Source: Polyangium mundeleinium (GTDB taxonomy: Bacteria; Myxococcota_A; Polyangia; Polyangiales; Polyangiaceae). From it: a stretch of 64,000 nucleotides of DNA. The stretch is taken from NCBI RefSeq assembly GCF_028369105.1, contig NZ_JAQNDO010000001.1, positions 7,286,501 through 7,350,500 on the forward strand, written 5' to 3'. Below the pieces are notes generated by a model. The model ran no database searches. It had not been told where the DNA came from and was given only the letters and a program-made list of their open reading frames with translations. Shown piece after piece: positions 50,620-59,348 of the stretch (positions within the stretch are counted from its first letter, which is position 1; each line of letters opens with the position of its first letter). The position numbers and the translations under genes were made by a program.

Positions 50620-52182
50620 CTATTGCGCGATGAAGATCTGCGGCGAGCCCGTGAGCGCGAGCGAAACGCTCCCCCCCGCCGGCGTGAGATCCGTGGCCGC
50701 GCCGGTCTTGCCATGGTCCCACGCATACGCCTTGAGCGGCCCGCTCGCGGCGAGTGAATACATCGCGCTCGCGTCCTCGGAGGTGCCGCTCGTCTTCGCC
50801 CACAGGACGAAGGCCGCTTTCCCATTCGCGAGCTTGAACGCCGCGCCGCCGACCGCTTCCGGCAGCGCGAGCGCCTCCGTGGCGCCTGCGTCGAACGAGG
50901 CGCCGGCGAGGAGCTGCCCGTGCGTTCGATACGCGACGCCCGTATCCGTCATCTTTGCCTCGGTCGGCGCGCCGAGCTTCAGGACATCGTAATACAGGCC
51001 CATGTAGTCGAAGGAGCTGGTGCTCGCGCCGAGATCTGCGCTGTCGGTCAGGAGATACCAATCGACGCCGCCGATCCCCACGGCCTGCGCGGTGGTCATC
51101 ACCTTGAGGATGTAGTTTCTCGCGTATTCCACCCCGCCCGGACCTGCGCCGATGAGCTCGTGTGGCGCCCCGCTCTCGGTCACCACCCACGTCTTGCCGC
51201 TGACGCCCGCGGCGTCGAGGACCTTCGCCAAAGCGTTCTTGGAATCGACGAGGCCGCGCGCGCCGACGTCCGAGCTGCCCGGGCTGAAGACCGGATAATA
51301 ATGAAAGCTGAGGACGTCGAAGTACGTCGCGCCCTTCTCGGGGTACGCGGCGCTCACGGCGCCGCCCTCGGGGTTGTCGGTGTAACGGAGCACGGCCGAG
51401 AGGAAATTCGGGTATCCGATCCCGCCGAGCGCGATCTTCGCGTCCGGATCGGCCTTGAGCGCCGCCTCGCGCGTCACGCGCAACATGCGGACGTAATCGA
51501 AGATCGAGCCATGAAAACGCGGGAGCTGCTCTTTCGTGGGCGGGTTCTTATCCCAGTCCACCGTCACCTGCCAGTCGGCGACCCAATCGGGCTCGTTCCA
51601 CACCTCCCACACCTTCACCCAGTCCTTGTAGGTGCTCACCGTCTTGTGCACATACGCGCCCCAGTAGTTGTCGGGGTTGATCTTGCCGTCCGCGAGGAAC
51701 ACGGGCTCATACAGGTTTTTCGGCATGTACTCGGCGACCTGCCAGTTCGGCGTGCCTGCGGGCGCCGTCGAATGTTCGGCCGTGGGGGTCGTCAAGAAGG
51801 CGACGTGGTTCGACATGCCGAGCGCCGCGTATTGCTTGATGTCCTCGACCTCGATCTCGTACCCCCACGTCTCCAGATGCTGCTCGGGGAGCGAGATCCG
51901 CTGGCTGTCGGCGCCGGCCTCGCGCGCGAGCTTCGCGAGCTCCGGGTCGCTCCAGGTCGGGTGGCGGTGGCCGGCATTGACCCCATGCCGGAAGGGCCCG
52001 CCGAGCGCGCCACCACCGCCGGCGCCGGATCCGCCGCTCCCCGGGCCGCCGCCGCCGCTGCCCGCACTTCCGCCTCCGCCGCCGGCCTCCCCGGAAGCAG
52101 AGCCGCTGTCTCCGCCGCCCCCCGAGCACGCAGCGGCGAGAACAAGAAGTGACGTTGCAAAAATACGGTACATCGAACGCAT
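50620..52182 (-). CDS. Glycoside hydrolase (clan GH-A, GH39/GH5-like) lipoprotein
   Basis: A 520-residue secreted enzyme. Lipobox LAAAC (Cys19) and a Gly/Ser linker to about residue 60 precede a TIM-barrel-like domain. The acid/base Glu is in 'KVWEVWNEPDWVADW' and the nucleophile Glu in 'KTWVVTESGAPHELI'. A middle segment 'ATYFDVLSFHYYPVFSP' also fits clan GH-A. A C-terminal beta domain (about 420-520) follows. Substrate is uncertain (xylosidic or mannosidic glycans are typical of GH39/GH5). The ATG at 52182 has GGAGG upstream. Confidence 0.88.
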   Translation of the reverse strand: MRSMYRIFATSLLVLAAACSGGGGDSGSASGEAGGGGGSAGSGGGGPGSGGSGAGGGGALGGPFRHGVNAGHRHPTWSDPELAKLAREAGADSQRISLPEQHLETWGYEIEVEDIKQYAALGMSNHVAFLTTPTAEHSTAPAGTPNWQVAEYMPKNLYEPVFLADGKINPDNYWGAYVHKTVSTYKDWVKVWEVWNEPDWVADWQVTVDWDKNPPTKEQLPRFHGSIFDYVRMLRVTREAALKADPDAKIALGGIGYPNFLSAVLRYTDNPEGGAVSAAYPEKGATYFDVLSFHYYPVFSPGSSDVGARGLVDSKNALAKVLDAAGVSGKTWVVTESGAPHELIGAGPGGVEYARNYILKVMTTAQAVGIGGVDWYLLTDSADLGASTSSFDYMGLYYDVLKLGAPTEAKMTDTGVAYRTHGQLLAGASFDAGATEALALPEAVGGAAFKLANGKAAFVLWAKTSGTSEDASAMYSLAASGPLKAYAWDHGKTGAATDLTPAGGSVSLALTGSPQIFIAQ

Positions 52183-52339
52183 GACACATGCCTCCGTCGT
52201 AAAAGGATGCGCCACTCTATCATCCGCCGAAAAGCCTCAGGAGAACTTTTCGCCGTTCAAGGTCGCGAAGAAAGCCTCGAACGTGGCCCGTCGCCGCCGC
52301 CCCGGCGGGGACCGGACGTCATCGACGTGGACATTTCGG

Positions 52340-53296
52340 TCAAGCAATCTCGTGGTCGCTTCGACCCGGGCCCGAGCGGGCGGCCTGCCGACGTAGGACA
52401 CGCCAGTGCACCCACGAAACCATCACGACGAACGTGGTTCCAAGGAATACGAGCGGGTCGCCGGTCTGAATAAATTCGCGTGCGTTCCAGCCGATCACCG
52501 CAACCCCGAGCGCGATGAACCAGCGGGGATCCGCGAACCCGGAGACGGTGCAAGCGACGAGCAGAAGAGCCGCGACGGCGGTCGTGATCCGGTCGACGGT
52601 GCCGGGCACGAGGTGAAACGTCGTCGTCGCGAACCAAGCCGCGAAGCGCCAGGCCGTCGTCGCGAACGACACCAGCGCAAGCCCGACGAGAGCCGGCCGA
52701 ACGGCGAGCACGCGATCGGTCTTCCTCGCGGCTATGGTAAACGCAGCAACAAGGAAGGGGATGGCGCCCGGAACCGCCATGCCGAGAGCCCACCGGAGGC
52801 CGATGGGTCCAGGGTAGCGGAGTGTTGCGAGGAGGCCGATGCCGCCGAGGGTGATGGCCACTGCCCAGGTGAGCACGCGCCGCCGCTGCAGCATTGCGAC
52901 CGCGAGGAGCACGTACGCCGCGAGCTCGAGCGCAAGCGGCCCGGCGTAGAGCGCGAGCTCATCGGACGGCACACCGGCGGCGCTGTTTCCTGGAAGCCAG
53001 CGCAGGAACCACCCGAAACGAAGCAGGAGGGCGCCGACGCGAACGCTGGCGAGGAGGATCGCGCCCAGCACGATGCCCTGGGCGAGCACGACGCGGAAGG
53101 GTTGGTTTGCGGGCGTCGCCGCGTGGGCCCGAATCGCCGATACGACGAGGTCCAACGCGTCTCGCGGGTGGGGCCAGGACTGCTCGGCCGTGCAAGTCTC
53201 GAGCGTGGTACGGACGAGATCTTCCTCCCACCGCGCTCGAAAGGACGCCGGAAAGAGGGAAATGAGCGTGCGGATGCGACGTTCGAGGGGACTCAT
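52340..53296 (-). CDS. Multi-pass membrane protein paired with PadR
   Basis: The 318-residue protein starts with a soluble segment of about 55 residues ('ERRIRTLISLFPASFRARWE', a pattern seen in PadR-linked membrane proteins), then has about seven to eight hydrophobic helices ('ALELAAYVLLAVAMLQRRR', 'ITLGGIGLLATLRYPGPIG'). The ATG overlaps the PadR stop (ATGA). In this common arrangement the membrane protein is controlled by the PadR repressor and is of unknown function. Confidence 0.85.
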   Translation of the reverse strand: MSPLERRIRTLISLFPASFRARWEEDLVRTTLETCTAEQSWPHPRDALDLVVSAIRAHAATPANQPFRVVLAQGIVLGAILLASVRVGALLLRFGWFLRWLPGNSAAGVPSDELALYAGPLALELAAYVLLAVAMLQRRRVLTWAVAITLGGIGLLATLRYPGPIGLRWALGMAVPGAIPFLVAAFTIAARKTDRVLAVRPALVGLALVSFATTAWRFAAWFATTTFHLVPGTVDRITTAVAALLLVACTVSGFADPRWFIALGVAVIGWNAREFIQTGDPLVFLGTTFVVMVSWVHWRVLRRQAARSGPGRSDHEIA

Positions 53297-53598
53297 CGGT
53301 GCGCGAGCCTTTGCTTGGCGAGCCCCACGAGGGCCTCCCGCCGTTCGGTTTCTTCGACGAGGATGCGCCGCCCGCGCCGCGTCAGGCGGTAATAACGTCG
53401 CGGCCGCCCCTCCTCGATTTCCTCGCGATCGAGCTCGACGTGGCCGGCTTCTTCCAGTCGCTCGAGGGCTCCGTACAAAGTCCCGGGGCCGAGCCGGATC
53501 GTTCCGCGGCTCAACTCGCTGGCCTCCAGAAGGATGCCATAGCCGTGGCGAGGCCGATCCGAGAGCGCGAGGAGTATCAGGTACGTGGGGTCCTGCAT
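53293..53598 (-). CDS. PadR-family transcriptional regulator
   Basis: A 101-residue PadR regulator, complete at the short end of the family. The winged helix is seen in 'LILLALSDRPRHGYGILLEA', 'IRLGPGTLYGALERLEEAGH' and 'RRYYRLTRRGRRILVEETER'. GGAGAG precedes the ATG. A palindrome stands 25-45 bp upstream, consistent with autorepression. The gene overlaps the following membrane protein gene by 4 bp. Confidence 0.95.
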   Translation of the reverse strand: MQDPTYLILLALSDRPRHGYGILLEASELSRGTIRLGPGTLYGALERLEEAGHVELDREEIEEGRPRRYYRLTRRGRRILVEETERREALVGLAKQRLAHR

Positions 53599-53622
53599 CG
53601 GCTCTCCACATACCGCCGCAGG

Positions 53623-53643
53623 ATGTATCGGTCAACGATATAT
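53623..53643. promoter_or_regulatory. Probable PadR operator
   Basis: ATGTATCG-N5-CGATATAT is a near-perfect inverted repeat, AT-rich against the local background. PadR proteins typically bind ATGT...ACAT-type palindromes at their own promoter. It lies 25-45 bp before the PadR start codon. Confidence 0.6.
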
Positions 53644-53693
53644 GTATCCAGGAACGTCTCGTGGCGCTCCTCCGGACGCGGCGTCGCGCGCGT

Positions 53694-54110
53694 CTACGTG
53701 GACGGAGGAGGCTCGCCCTCCTCGAGCTCGCCCTCCTCTAGCTTGGCCGCAAGTCGCGCCAGGGCTTGCTCCAGGTTCGTGCGCTGCGAGCGACTCTCGA
53801 TTCCATACTCGTAGAACCCGTCGTCTCCGCCCACTTGCTCCGGGAAGCGCGCGCGGAGCCATGCACGCAATCGTGCGCTCAGCGAGGGGTGCATGAGGTC
53901 GAGCCGCACGCACATGCCCGGTGAGACCCAGCTCCCTCGGTACACGCCGTCGTAGGGTGGTGCATTCGGGATGACCGGGTGCGGAGGCGCCTGGTCGTAA
54001 CGGTGCGGGGTCCAGCCAACCTCCTCATCACGCGGACGCGCGGGAACCGCATCGAGCGCGTCCGCGAACGGCAGCAGCGCGGGCAAGAGCTTGGAGGGGG
54101 GAATGGACAC
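53694..54110 (-). CDS. Hypothetical protein
   Basis: A 138-residue protein of unknown family. It has 'MHPSLSARLRAWLRARFPE', a Pro-rich N-terminal third and an acidic C-terminal tail with repeated Glu-Gly units ('KLEEGELEEGEP'). No signal peptide or membrane segment is visible. The GTG start lacks a clear ribosome-binding site, so the call rests on codon pattern and an uninterrupted frame; it could be shorter. Confidence 0.6.
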   Translation of the reverse strand: MSIPPSKLLPALLPFADALDAVPARPRDEEVGWTPHRYDQAPPHPVIPNAPPYDGVYRGSWVSPGMCVRLDLMHPSLSARLRAWLRARFPEQVGGDDGFYEYGIESRSQRTNLEQALARLAAKLEEGELEEGEPPPST

Positions 54111-54275
54111 CGGGTGCGACTACCACGCCCCTACGCGGGCCCACATGGCGCCGGATGCGAACCCAATTCTCAAAAATGCTCAGCCAAAAACGGGGAGAGG
54201 ATCAGGGTCGTCGCAGCCCAACCGACGAGGCGGCCGGGCTTTGCGAGAGCGCGTCGAGCATGCCGAGCGTCAAGC

Positions 54276-55244
54276 TCACGCCTCCGACGCTTCGATTTCG
54301 ACCTGCGCCTCCGGGCTCGTCGGGAGCTTGATCTCGGGTCCGACCTTTTCGGGCTCGGCGGAAGGCGGCGCGAGGACCACGAGGCTTGCCGGCCTGCATT
54401 CGATGGCGACGGGGGTCGTGCCCGCCGCCTCGCCGTCGATGAGCACGTGCTGCGCTGGGTCGGCGAGGATGCGCAGGCGGCGACACGAGAAATAGCCGAC
54501 CTCGTCGCGCGTCGCGGGCTCGCCGCGCGCGGCCGTGAGAAAGAGGTGAATGCCCGTGGCCACGGCCGCATTGAGCGTGGTGGCCGCGACGACCGTCACG
54601 TCGAGCAGTCCGTCGTCGCCGACGAGCGCTGAAGGGCCCTGCGCGAGCACCGTGCGGAGCGGCGCCATGTTCGCCACGGTGACGGCCACGGCGCGGCACC
54701 GGACGATTTGCTCGTCGGTCTCGAGCTCGACCTCGAACGGCGCGAGCGTGCTGAGCTTGCGCAGCGCCGTCGCGACATAAGCGAGCACGCCCCAGCGATG
54801 TTTGTCCTCCCTCGCCGTGTCGGCCACCGTGTCGGCGTGGAGGCCGACCGAGGCGTGGAGCACCATGCAGCGATTGCCGACGAGGGCCGTATCGATGACC
54901 CGGCGATGGCCTGCAAGCAGCGTGTCGCACGCGGCGATCGGGTCCCCCGGAATGCCGAGGGCCGCGGCCAGCGAATTCGACGTGCCACACGGCAGGATCC
55001 CGAGCGGCACCTCGCTCTGCGCGAGCACAGCCGCCACGGACGAGACCGTCCCGTCGCCCCCCGCCGCGATCAACATCTCCGCGCCTGCGTCGAGCGCCTC
55101 CCGCGCGCACGCAGACGGGTCCTGGTCGGGGCCCGTGCGCAGGACGTTCAGTTCGAAGCGGGGCGCGAGGATCGCGTGCACGCGGTCGAAGACGTCATCG
55201 GCGGCGCTGCCGGCGGCGGCGTTGTAGATGAGGCAGGCTTTCAT
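54276..55244 (-). CDS. Diacylglycerol kinase-like lipid kinase (YegS/BmrU type)
   Basis: A 322-residue lipid kinase of the DAGK_cat family. Motifs: N-terminal 'LIYNAAAGSAADDVFDRVHA', nucleotide-binding 'MLIAAGGDGTVSSVAAVLA' (GGDGT), 'LGILPCGTSNSLAAALGI', and C-terminal 'LVGDDGLLDVTVVAATT' and 'AQHVLIDGEAAGTTPVAIEC'. It phosphorylates diacylglycerol or a related lipid with ATP. Its promoter side contains the 43-bp minisatellite. A stump of its 5' end is repeated at 57955-58145. Confidence 0.93.
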   Translation of the reverse strand: MKACLIYNAAAGSAADDVFDRVHAILAPRFELNVLRTGPDQDPSACAREALDAGAEMLIAAGGDGTVSSVAAVLAQSEVPLGILPCGTSNSLAAALGIPGDPIAACDTLLAGHRRVIDTALVGNRCMVLHASVGLHADTVADTAREDKHRWGVLAYVATALRKLSTLAPFEVELETDEQIVRCRAVAVTVANMAPLRTVLAQGPSALVGDDGLLDVTVVAATTLNAAVATGIHLFLTAARGEPATRDEVGYFSCRRLRILADPAQHVLIDGEAAGTTPVAIECRPASLVVLAPPSAEPEKVGPEIKLPTSPEAQVEIEASEA

Positions 55245-55303
55245 GCCATCGGCTTACCATCTCTCCTCCCTTCTCTGAAAGCGGAGCACAAATGGAGCTG
55301 GTT

Positions 55304-55400
55304 TCCCGCTCCCGCTCGCGCTCCCGCTCGCGCTCCCGCTCCCGCTCCCGCTCCCGCTCCCGCTCCCGCTTCCGCTTCCGCTCCCGACTCCGACTCCGCT
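55304..55400. repeat. CTCCCG hexamer microsatellite
   Basis: About 16 units of CTCCCG or close variants (CTCGCG, TTCCGC, GACTCC). Length change by slippage is likely. It lies 60-160 bp upstream of the lipid kinase start, so it may influence that promoter. It can be translated as Arg-Ser repeats but shows no start signal or homology. Confidence 0.85.
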
Positions 55401-55401
55401 A

Positions 55402-55600
55402 CCTGCCTCGTCCGCGAGCCCCCCGCCGTGATCGGACCTCGCCGCCTGCCTCGTCCGCGAGCCCCCCGCCGTGATCGGACTTCGCCGGGGCCTCGTCGAC
55501 CAGGCACCCGACGAGGTCCGACCTCCTCCGGGGCCTCGTCGACCAGGCACCCGACGAGGTCCGACCTCCTCTGGGGTCTCGTCGACGAGGGATCCGGGTG
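55402..55600. repeat. 43-bp minisatellite
   Basis: A 43-bp period holds across about 4.6 units with two subtypes. Subtype A (from 55402 and 55445) has CCTCGTCCGCGAGC and GTGATCGGACCTC. Subtype B (from 55487, 55530 and 55573) has CCTCGTCGACCAGGCACC and GAGGTCCGACCTCC. It adjoins the hexamer repeat and also precedes the lipid kinase gene. Confidence 0.85.
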
Positions 55601-56007
55601 AACTTACGTTGTGGTTGCGTGTAGGCACCACGAGGCGTCCTTCGGGTCGCCCGAAGAGGCGGGTAGACGACCGTGTCCTCCGGTCGATGCCGCTCGTATC
55701 GGTCGGCGCCGCGCAATTCGGAAATCGCGGACCCACGCGCGCCGCGTCCTGGTTACCGAGCTCGGCTGCGAGGAACACGTGGTGCTTGCCGCTCGGCCGG
55801 GCGGCGGCTCCCTGCTCGTCGAGGGGGAGACGCTGACGACGATCGACCGCGAAGGGCGGAGCCGTGGACGCGTGTCCCTGCCGCCCGACCTCTTGGCTCG
55901 GGGTTGACGCCGAGCACGATCGCCAGCATCGGAAATGAAAATTGCGCGGCCATCGCTTGCCTCCTCCTCCTCGCATCGCCAGAACGCATGGGGAGTACGA
56001 ATGGATC
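55601..56007. other. Gene-poor stretch upstream of MEDS kinase
   Basis: No complete gene is visible in these 400 bases. A plus-strand frame at 55742-55907 ('VLVTELGCEEHVVLAARPGG', 'DREGRSRGRVSLPPDL') has protein-like character and could be a remnant of a propeller lipoprotein, but it has no start or partner sequence. The promoter of the histidine kinase gene should lie near the end. Confidence 0.4.
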
Positions 56008-57381
56008 ATGGTAGCAGCGGGCGTTGACAGCGGTATCCCGGCAGTTGGTATTCTCCCTTGGGGCTCGCATTTTTGCCAGTTCTATGATTCACAGCGGGAT
56101 CTCGCCGACGCGCTCGTTCCGTATTTCCTCGCGGGGATCCGCGGGAACGCGCAATGTGTCTGGGTCACGGCCGATCCGCTCCGCGCCCACCAGGCGCGCG
56201 ACCTGTTCAGGGCAGCCGTGCCCAACATCGACGCGCTCGAGCGCAGCGGTCAGCTCGAGATCATCGATTATCAGGACTGGTACCTGAAGACCGGGGGGCT
56301 CAAAACCGAGACCCTCCATCAGATGTGGATCGAGCGGCAGGCCATCGCGCTCCAGAATGGCTATTCAGGGCTGCGGGCGAGCGGAAACACGTCCTTTCTC
56401 GAGGTATGCGACTGGAAGAGCTTCGCCGACTACGAGGCGAGGCTGACCGGGGCGTTTCGGGGGCACCGGATCGTCGGCCTCTGCGCCTACTCCCTCGGCC
56501 GATGCAACTCCGACAGCGTCATCGACGTCGTGCGGAGCCATCAGTTCGCGCTCACCCGACGCGCCGACCAATGGGAGCTCATCGAGAGCTCGTCGCTCAA
56601 GATCGCCAAGGAGGAGCTTCGCCAGCTCAACGAGGAGCTCGAGGAGCGCGTCCGCCAGCGAACGGCGCAGCTCGAGGAGGCGCTGCGCATGCGAGAAGAT
56701 TTCATCTCGGTCGCCTCCCACGAGCTGAAGACGCCGCTCACCTCGCTGCAGCTCTACATCGAGAGCTTGCTGCGGGCCGGCGCGAAAGGGACATGCTCGG
56801 CAGGGCAGCTCGCCGAGCGGCTGACGAAGGCCAAGGCGGAGTGCGGCAGGCTGGAGAAACTCGTGAATTATCTCCTCGACTTCTCTCGCGCCTTGTCCGG
56901 TCAGCTCGCGCTCACGCCCGAGGAGGTAGACCTCTCCGATGTCGCACGAATGACCGCCGAGCGTTTCTCCGAGAACCTGGACAAGGCAGGCTGCAAGCTC
57001 TCGCTGCGCGCCGACGCGCCGATCACGGGCCGCTGGGACCGGCTGCGGGTCGAGCAGGTGCTGGTGAACATCCTCTCGAATGCAATCAAGTATGCGCCTG
57101 GAGCGCCGATCGAAGTCACCGTGACCGAGAAAGACGGGCACGCCGTCGTGTCGGTGCGCGACCATGGCCCCGGGATCCCGCCGCAGGATCAGGGCCGGAT
57201 CTTCGATCGATTCGTCCAGCTCTCCCCGCCGGAGCACCACCGCGGCGGGTTCGGCCTCGGGCTCTGGATCGTGCGCAAGATCGTGGACGCGTTCCGTGGC
57301 TCGCTCGACCTCGAGAGCGAGCCTGGGGCAGGGTCGACCTTCCGCGTGACGCTGCCGCGCGTTCCGGTGGAATCGGAATGA
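56008..57381 (+). CDS. MEDS-domain sensor histidine kinase
   Basis: A soluble 457-residue kinase. The N-terminus (about 10-185) is a MEDS/DcmR sensory domain ('GSHFCQFYDSQRDLADALVP', 'GNAQCVWVTADPLRAHQAR', 'CAYSLGRCNSDSVIDVV'). A coiled coil of about 30 residues follows, then HisKA with 'DFISVASHELKTPLTSLQLY' and HATPase with N-box 'VLVNILSNAIKYAPGAP', 'VRDHGPGIPPQDQGRIF' and 'HRGGFGLGLWIVRKI'. All kinase boxes are present. MEDS domains are proposed to bind small organics or hydrocarbon derivatives. A receiver protein gene follows 33 bp later. Confidence 0.92.
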   Translation: MVAAGVDSGIPAVGILPWGSHFCQFYDSQRDLADALVPYFLAGIRGNAQCVWVTADPLRAHQARDLFRAAVPNIDALERSGQLEIIDYQDWYLKTGGLKTETLHQMWIERQAIALQNGYSGLRASGNTSFLEVCDWKSFADYEARLTGAFRGHRIVGLCAYSLGRCNSDSVIDVVRSHQFALTRRADQWELIESSSLKIAKEELRQLNEELEERVRQRTAQLEEALRMREDFISVASHELKTPLTSLQLYIESLLRAGAKGTCSAGQLAERLTKAKAECGRLEKLVNYLLDFSRALSGQLALTPEEVDLSDVARMTAERFSENLDKAGCKLSLRADAPITGRWDRLRVEQVLVNILSNAIKYAPGAPIEVTVTEKDGHAVVSVRDHGPGIPPQDQGRIFDRFVQLSPPEHHRGGFGLGLWIVRKIVDAFRGSLDLESEPGAGSTFRVTLPRVPVESE

Positions 57382-57414
57382 CCCGAAGGGCAGCCCGCCG
57401 TCGAGGAGGATTGC

Positions 57415-57816
57415 GTGATCGACGCTCAACAGAATGCCATGTCGGAGGCCGACGGGCGTCGTCTCGGCACGATCCTCGTCGTCGATGACGATCCGGGGGT
57501 GATCGAGGCCCTGAAGACGCTCCTCGTGGACGAGGGGTATCACGTGGTGACGGCTTGTAATGGGCGCGCGGCGCTCTCGTATCTCGCGGAGAACGAGGCG
57601 CCCTGCGTGATTTTGCTCGACATGATGATGCCCATCATGGATGGCTACGGGTTCCTCGCGGAGCAACGCCAGCATCCGGCGCTTTCGAGGATTCCCGTCG
57701 TCGTCCTGACGGCCGGAGCGAACAGCAATCGCGTCCGCGCGCTCTGCCCGACCCGGTTCTTGAGCAAGCCGGTCGACGTCGACGCGCTGCTCGCATTCCT
57801 CGAGGAGTGTTGTTGA
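57415..57816 (+). CDS. Single-domain response regulator
   Basis: A 133-residue stand-alone receiver. Acidic pocket 'ILVVDDDPGVIEA', phospho-acceptor Asp in 'VILLDMMMPIMDGYGF', Thr in 'VVVLTAGANSN' and Lys in 'RFLSKPVDVDALLAFL'. No output domain is present, so it must act by protein contact or phosphotransfer. The GTG start has GAGGAGG upstream. It is presumably phosphorylated by the MEDS kinase immediately upstream. Confidence 0.93.
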   Translation: MIDAQQNAMSEADGRRLGTILVVDDDPGVIEALKTLLVDEGYHVVTACNGRAALSYLAENEAPCVILLDMMMPIMDGYGFLAEQRQHPALSRIPVVVLTAGANSNRVRALCPTRFLSKPVDVDALLAFLEECC

Positions 57817-57954
57817 CTCGGCTCGTGGGACGGGCCGCCTCCGCTGCGCCTGTCGCCCGTTCAAGGCAGCGCTCCCGGCCGTGTCGACGCATCTTGCGTT
57901 GCGCCGGTCAATCGTGGCGCTGACCTGCCCGTTGATGCGTTCGAACGACGCGAC

Positions 57955-58145
57955 GAGAATGCCGGCAGACGGGTCTCGGTCGGGGCCCGTCCTGAGGACG
58001 TTCGGTTCGAAACGGGGCGCTGAGGATCGCGTGCACGCGGTCGAAGACGTCATCGGCGGCGCTGCCGGCGGCGGCGTTGTAGATGAGGCAGGCTTTCATG
58101 ACGTCGGCTCAGCATCGCTCCTCCCTTCTTTGAAAGTGGTGCGCA
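57955..58145 (-). pseudogene. Duplicated 5' stump of lipid kinase gene
   Basis: The minus strand from the ATG at 58099 repeats the first about 25 codons of the lipid kinase ('MKACLIYNAAAGSAADDVFD'), then shifts frame. Nucleotide similarity continues to about 57960, and also about 45 bp upstream of the start. The true gene is at 54276-55244. The kinase and receiver genes lie between the two copies, so a duplication or insertion happened here. It has no functional product. Confidence 0.8.
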
Positions 58146-58228
58146 GGAAGGAGGCCTGCGCCGGATGCCACGGTGGATCGGCTCTTTTGTAGTTGCCCCC
58201 CTGTCCGGGCGTGTTCCAAGCTCTCGGC

Positions 58229-58846
58229 ATGCACTTCCGCTGCTATCGGATGCGCGTCATCTGTGAGGAATGCGGCTCCAACTGCCCCGTCGACCAGCCT
58301 GCGCTTGCCGTGCGCTGTGCGGCTTGCGGGAGTGATCAGCCCCTGCCCGTCGAGTATCTCCGTGAACACATCTTCGGGCTCACGCTGAAGCAGGTGCTGC
58401 CGCTGGCTCCCGGCGAGGAGAGGCCGCTTCTCGCGTTCGGCGCCGTCAGCCAGTTCTTCGGCAACCTGAGCCTCCGCCCGCCCACCTGCAACGTGTGCGC
58501 GACGCCTACCGATCTTTCGCAGCTACCTTTGGGCACCACCGGGCAGGCGCCCTGCAGGGGATGCGGGGCCATGATGGCCACCTATCCAGCGCCGGCGTGG
58601 CTTCGCTCTCTTGGGCGGCACGCGGCGCAGGTCTTCGTCCCCCTGGTCGTCGAATCGCCCCGGGTTCTGCGACCGATCGCGCTGGGCTGCCCCGAGTGCG
58701 GCGCCAAGCTCAAGGTCGACCACGGCGATCGACGCATCGTGACGTGCGGCTTTTGCGACACCGATATCTTCCTGCCCGAGGAGGTATGGCGAACGTTTCA
58801 TCCGGTGAGGAAACGCGCGTCCTGGTTCGTCTGGTTCGAGAAGTGA
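58229..58846 (+). CDS. Triple zinc-ribbon protein
   Basis: A protein of 205 residues with three Cys4 zinc-ribbon pairs: 'VICEECGSNCP'...'VRCAACGSDQP', 'TCNVCATPTDLS'...'CRGCGAMMATY', and 'LGCPECGAKLKV'...'TCGFCDTDIFLP'. A hydrophobic but not clearly membrane-spanning middle lies between ribbons two and three. No enzyme domain is visible; such proteins may bind nucleic acids or other proteins. The start may be 58229 or the ATG at 58250, and neither has a strong ribosome-binding site. Confidence 0.75.
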   Translation: MHFRCYRMRVICEECGSNCPVDQPALAVRCAACGSDQPLPVEYLREHIFGLTLKQVLPLAPGEERPLLAFGAVSQFFGNLSLRPPTCNVCATPTDLSQLPLGTTGQAPCRGCGAMMATYPAPAWLRSLGRHAAQVFVPLVVESPRVLRPIALGCPECGAKLKVDHGDRRIVTCGFCDTDIFLPEEVWRTFHPVRKRASWFVWFEK

Positions 58847-58919
58847 CGAGCGTCCAGCGCTTGCAGCCACCGGGATGCGGCCGGCGAACCAATCTCAGGA
58901 GGCACGACAAAGCACGGAG

Positions 58920-58953
58920 CCTCGCCGGTCCCGTTGTGCCGGAACCGGCGAGG
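58920..58953. terminator. Hairpin downstream of zinc-ribbon gene
   Basis: CCTCGCCGGT and ACCGGCGAGG form a perfect 10-bp stem around a 14-nt loop, 74 bp after the zinc-ribbon stop codon. No T-run follows, so termination is only a possibility. Confidence 0.4.
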
Positions 58954-59086
58954 AGTGTACCCTCACGCGCGAGGTCGGCATTCCAGGAAGAGGGAAGCCG
59001 CGATCCCAAGGGAATGGGGCGAGGGCCCTTGGAATGGGGGCCGCGATCCTGGCAGAAAAGGCGGGCCGACCTGAAGGGAGGGTGGC

Positions 59087-59111
59087 CCGCGCTTCGTTTC
59101 ACGAAGCGCGG
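59087..59111. terminator. Hairpin at end of four-helix remnant
   Basis: CCGCGCTTCG-TTTCA-CGAAGCGCGG is a perfect 10-bp stem with a 5-nt loop. It overlaps the stop of the minus-strand remnant. The region 58847-59086 otherwise shows direct repeats of CCGCGATCC and no gene. Confidence 0.45.
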
Positions 59112-59320
59112 CGATAGACGAGGCGGCCGAGGGTGGCGATGACGTGGGCCATTCGATCGAGCGCCCGCGCATCGACGGCGCCGATGTACCTCATGGCCTG
59201 GGCGACCTGGACGCACGCCAGCACCTCACGTGCCGATCCCAATGCGGTTTGATAGCGTTGTCTCTTGTGCCCCGCGGTGTTCCCCGCGCCTTCGGCAATA
59301 TTAACCTTTCACCAAACGGC
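59099..59320 (-). pseudogene. Truncated four-helix-bundle (S23/IVP-like) protein
   Basis: The minus-strand frame reads 'NIAEGAGNTAGHKRQRYQTA', 'GSAREVLACVQVAQAMRYIG' and 'RMAHVIATLGRLVYRRAS' up to the stop at 59099. This is the second half of the small four-helix-bundle family linked to 23S rRNA intervening sequences. The first 40-50 residues of the family are missing, and an in-frame stop lies just upstream at about 59317. It is therefore a remnant. Confidence 0.7.
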
Positions 59321-59348
59321 GACACCGCCCCTGGTGCTGGAGGGAACG

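Noticed and set aside
55292-55474. An Arg-Ser repeat protein from the hexamer region
   Set aside because: Translation of a microsatellite with no ribosome-binding site or homology.
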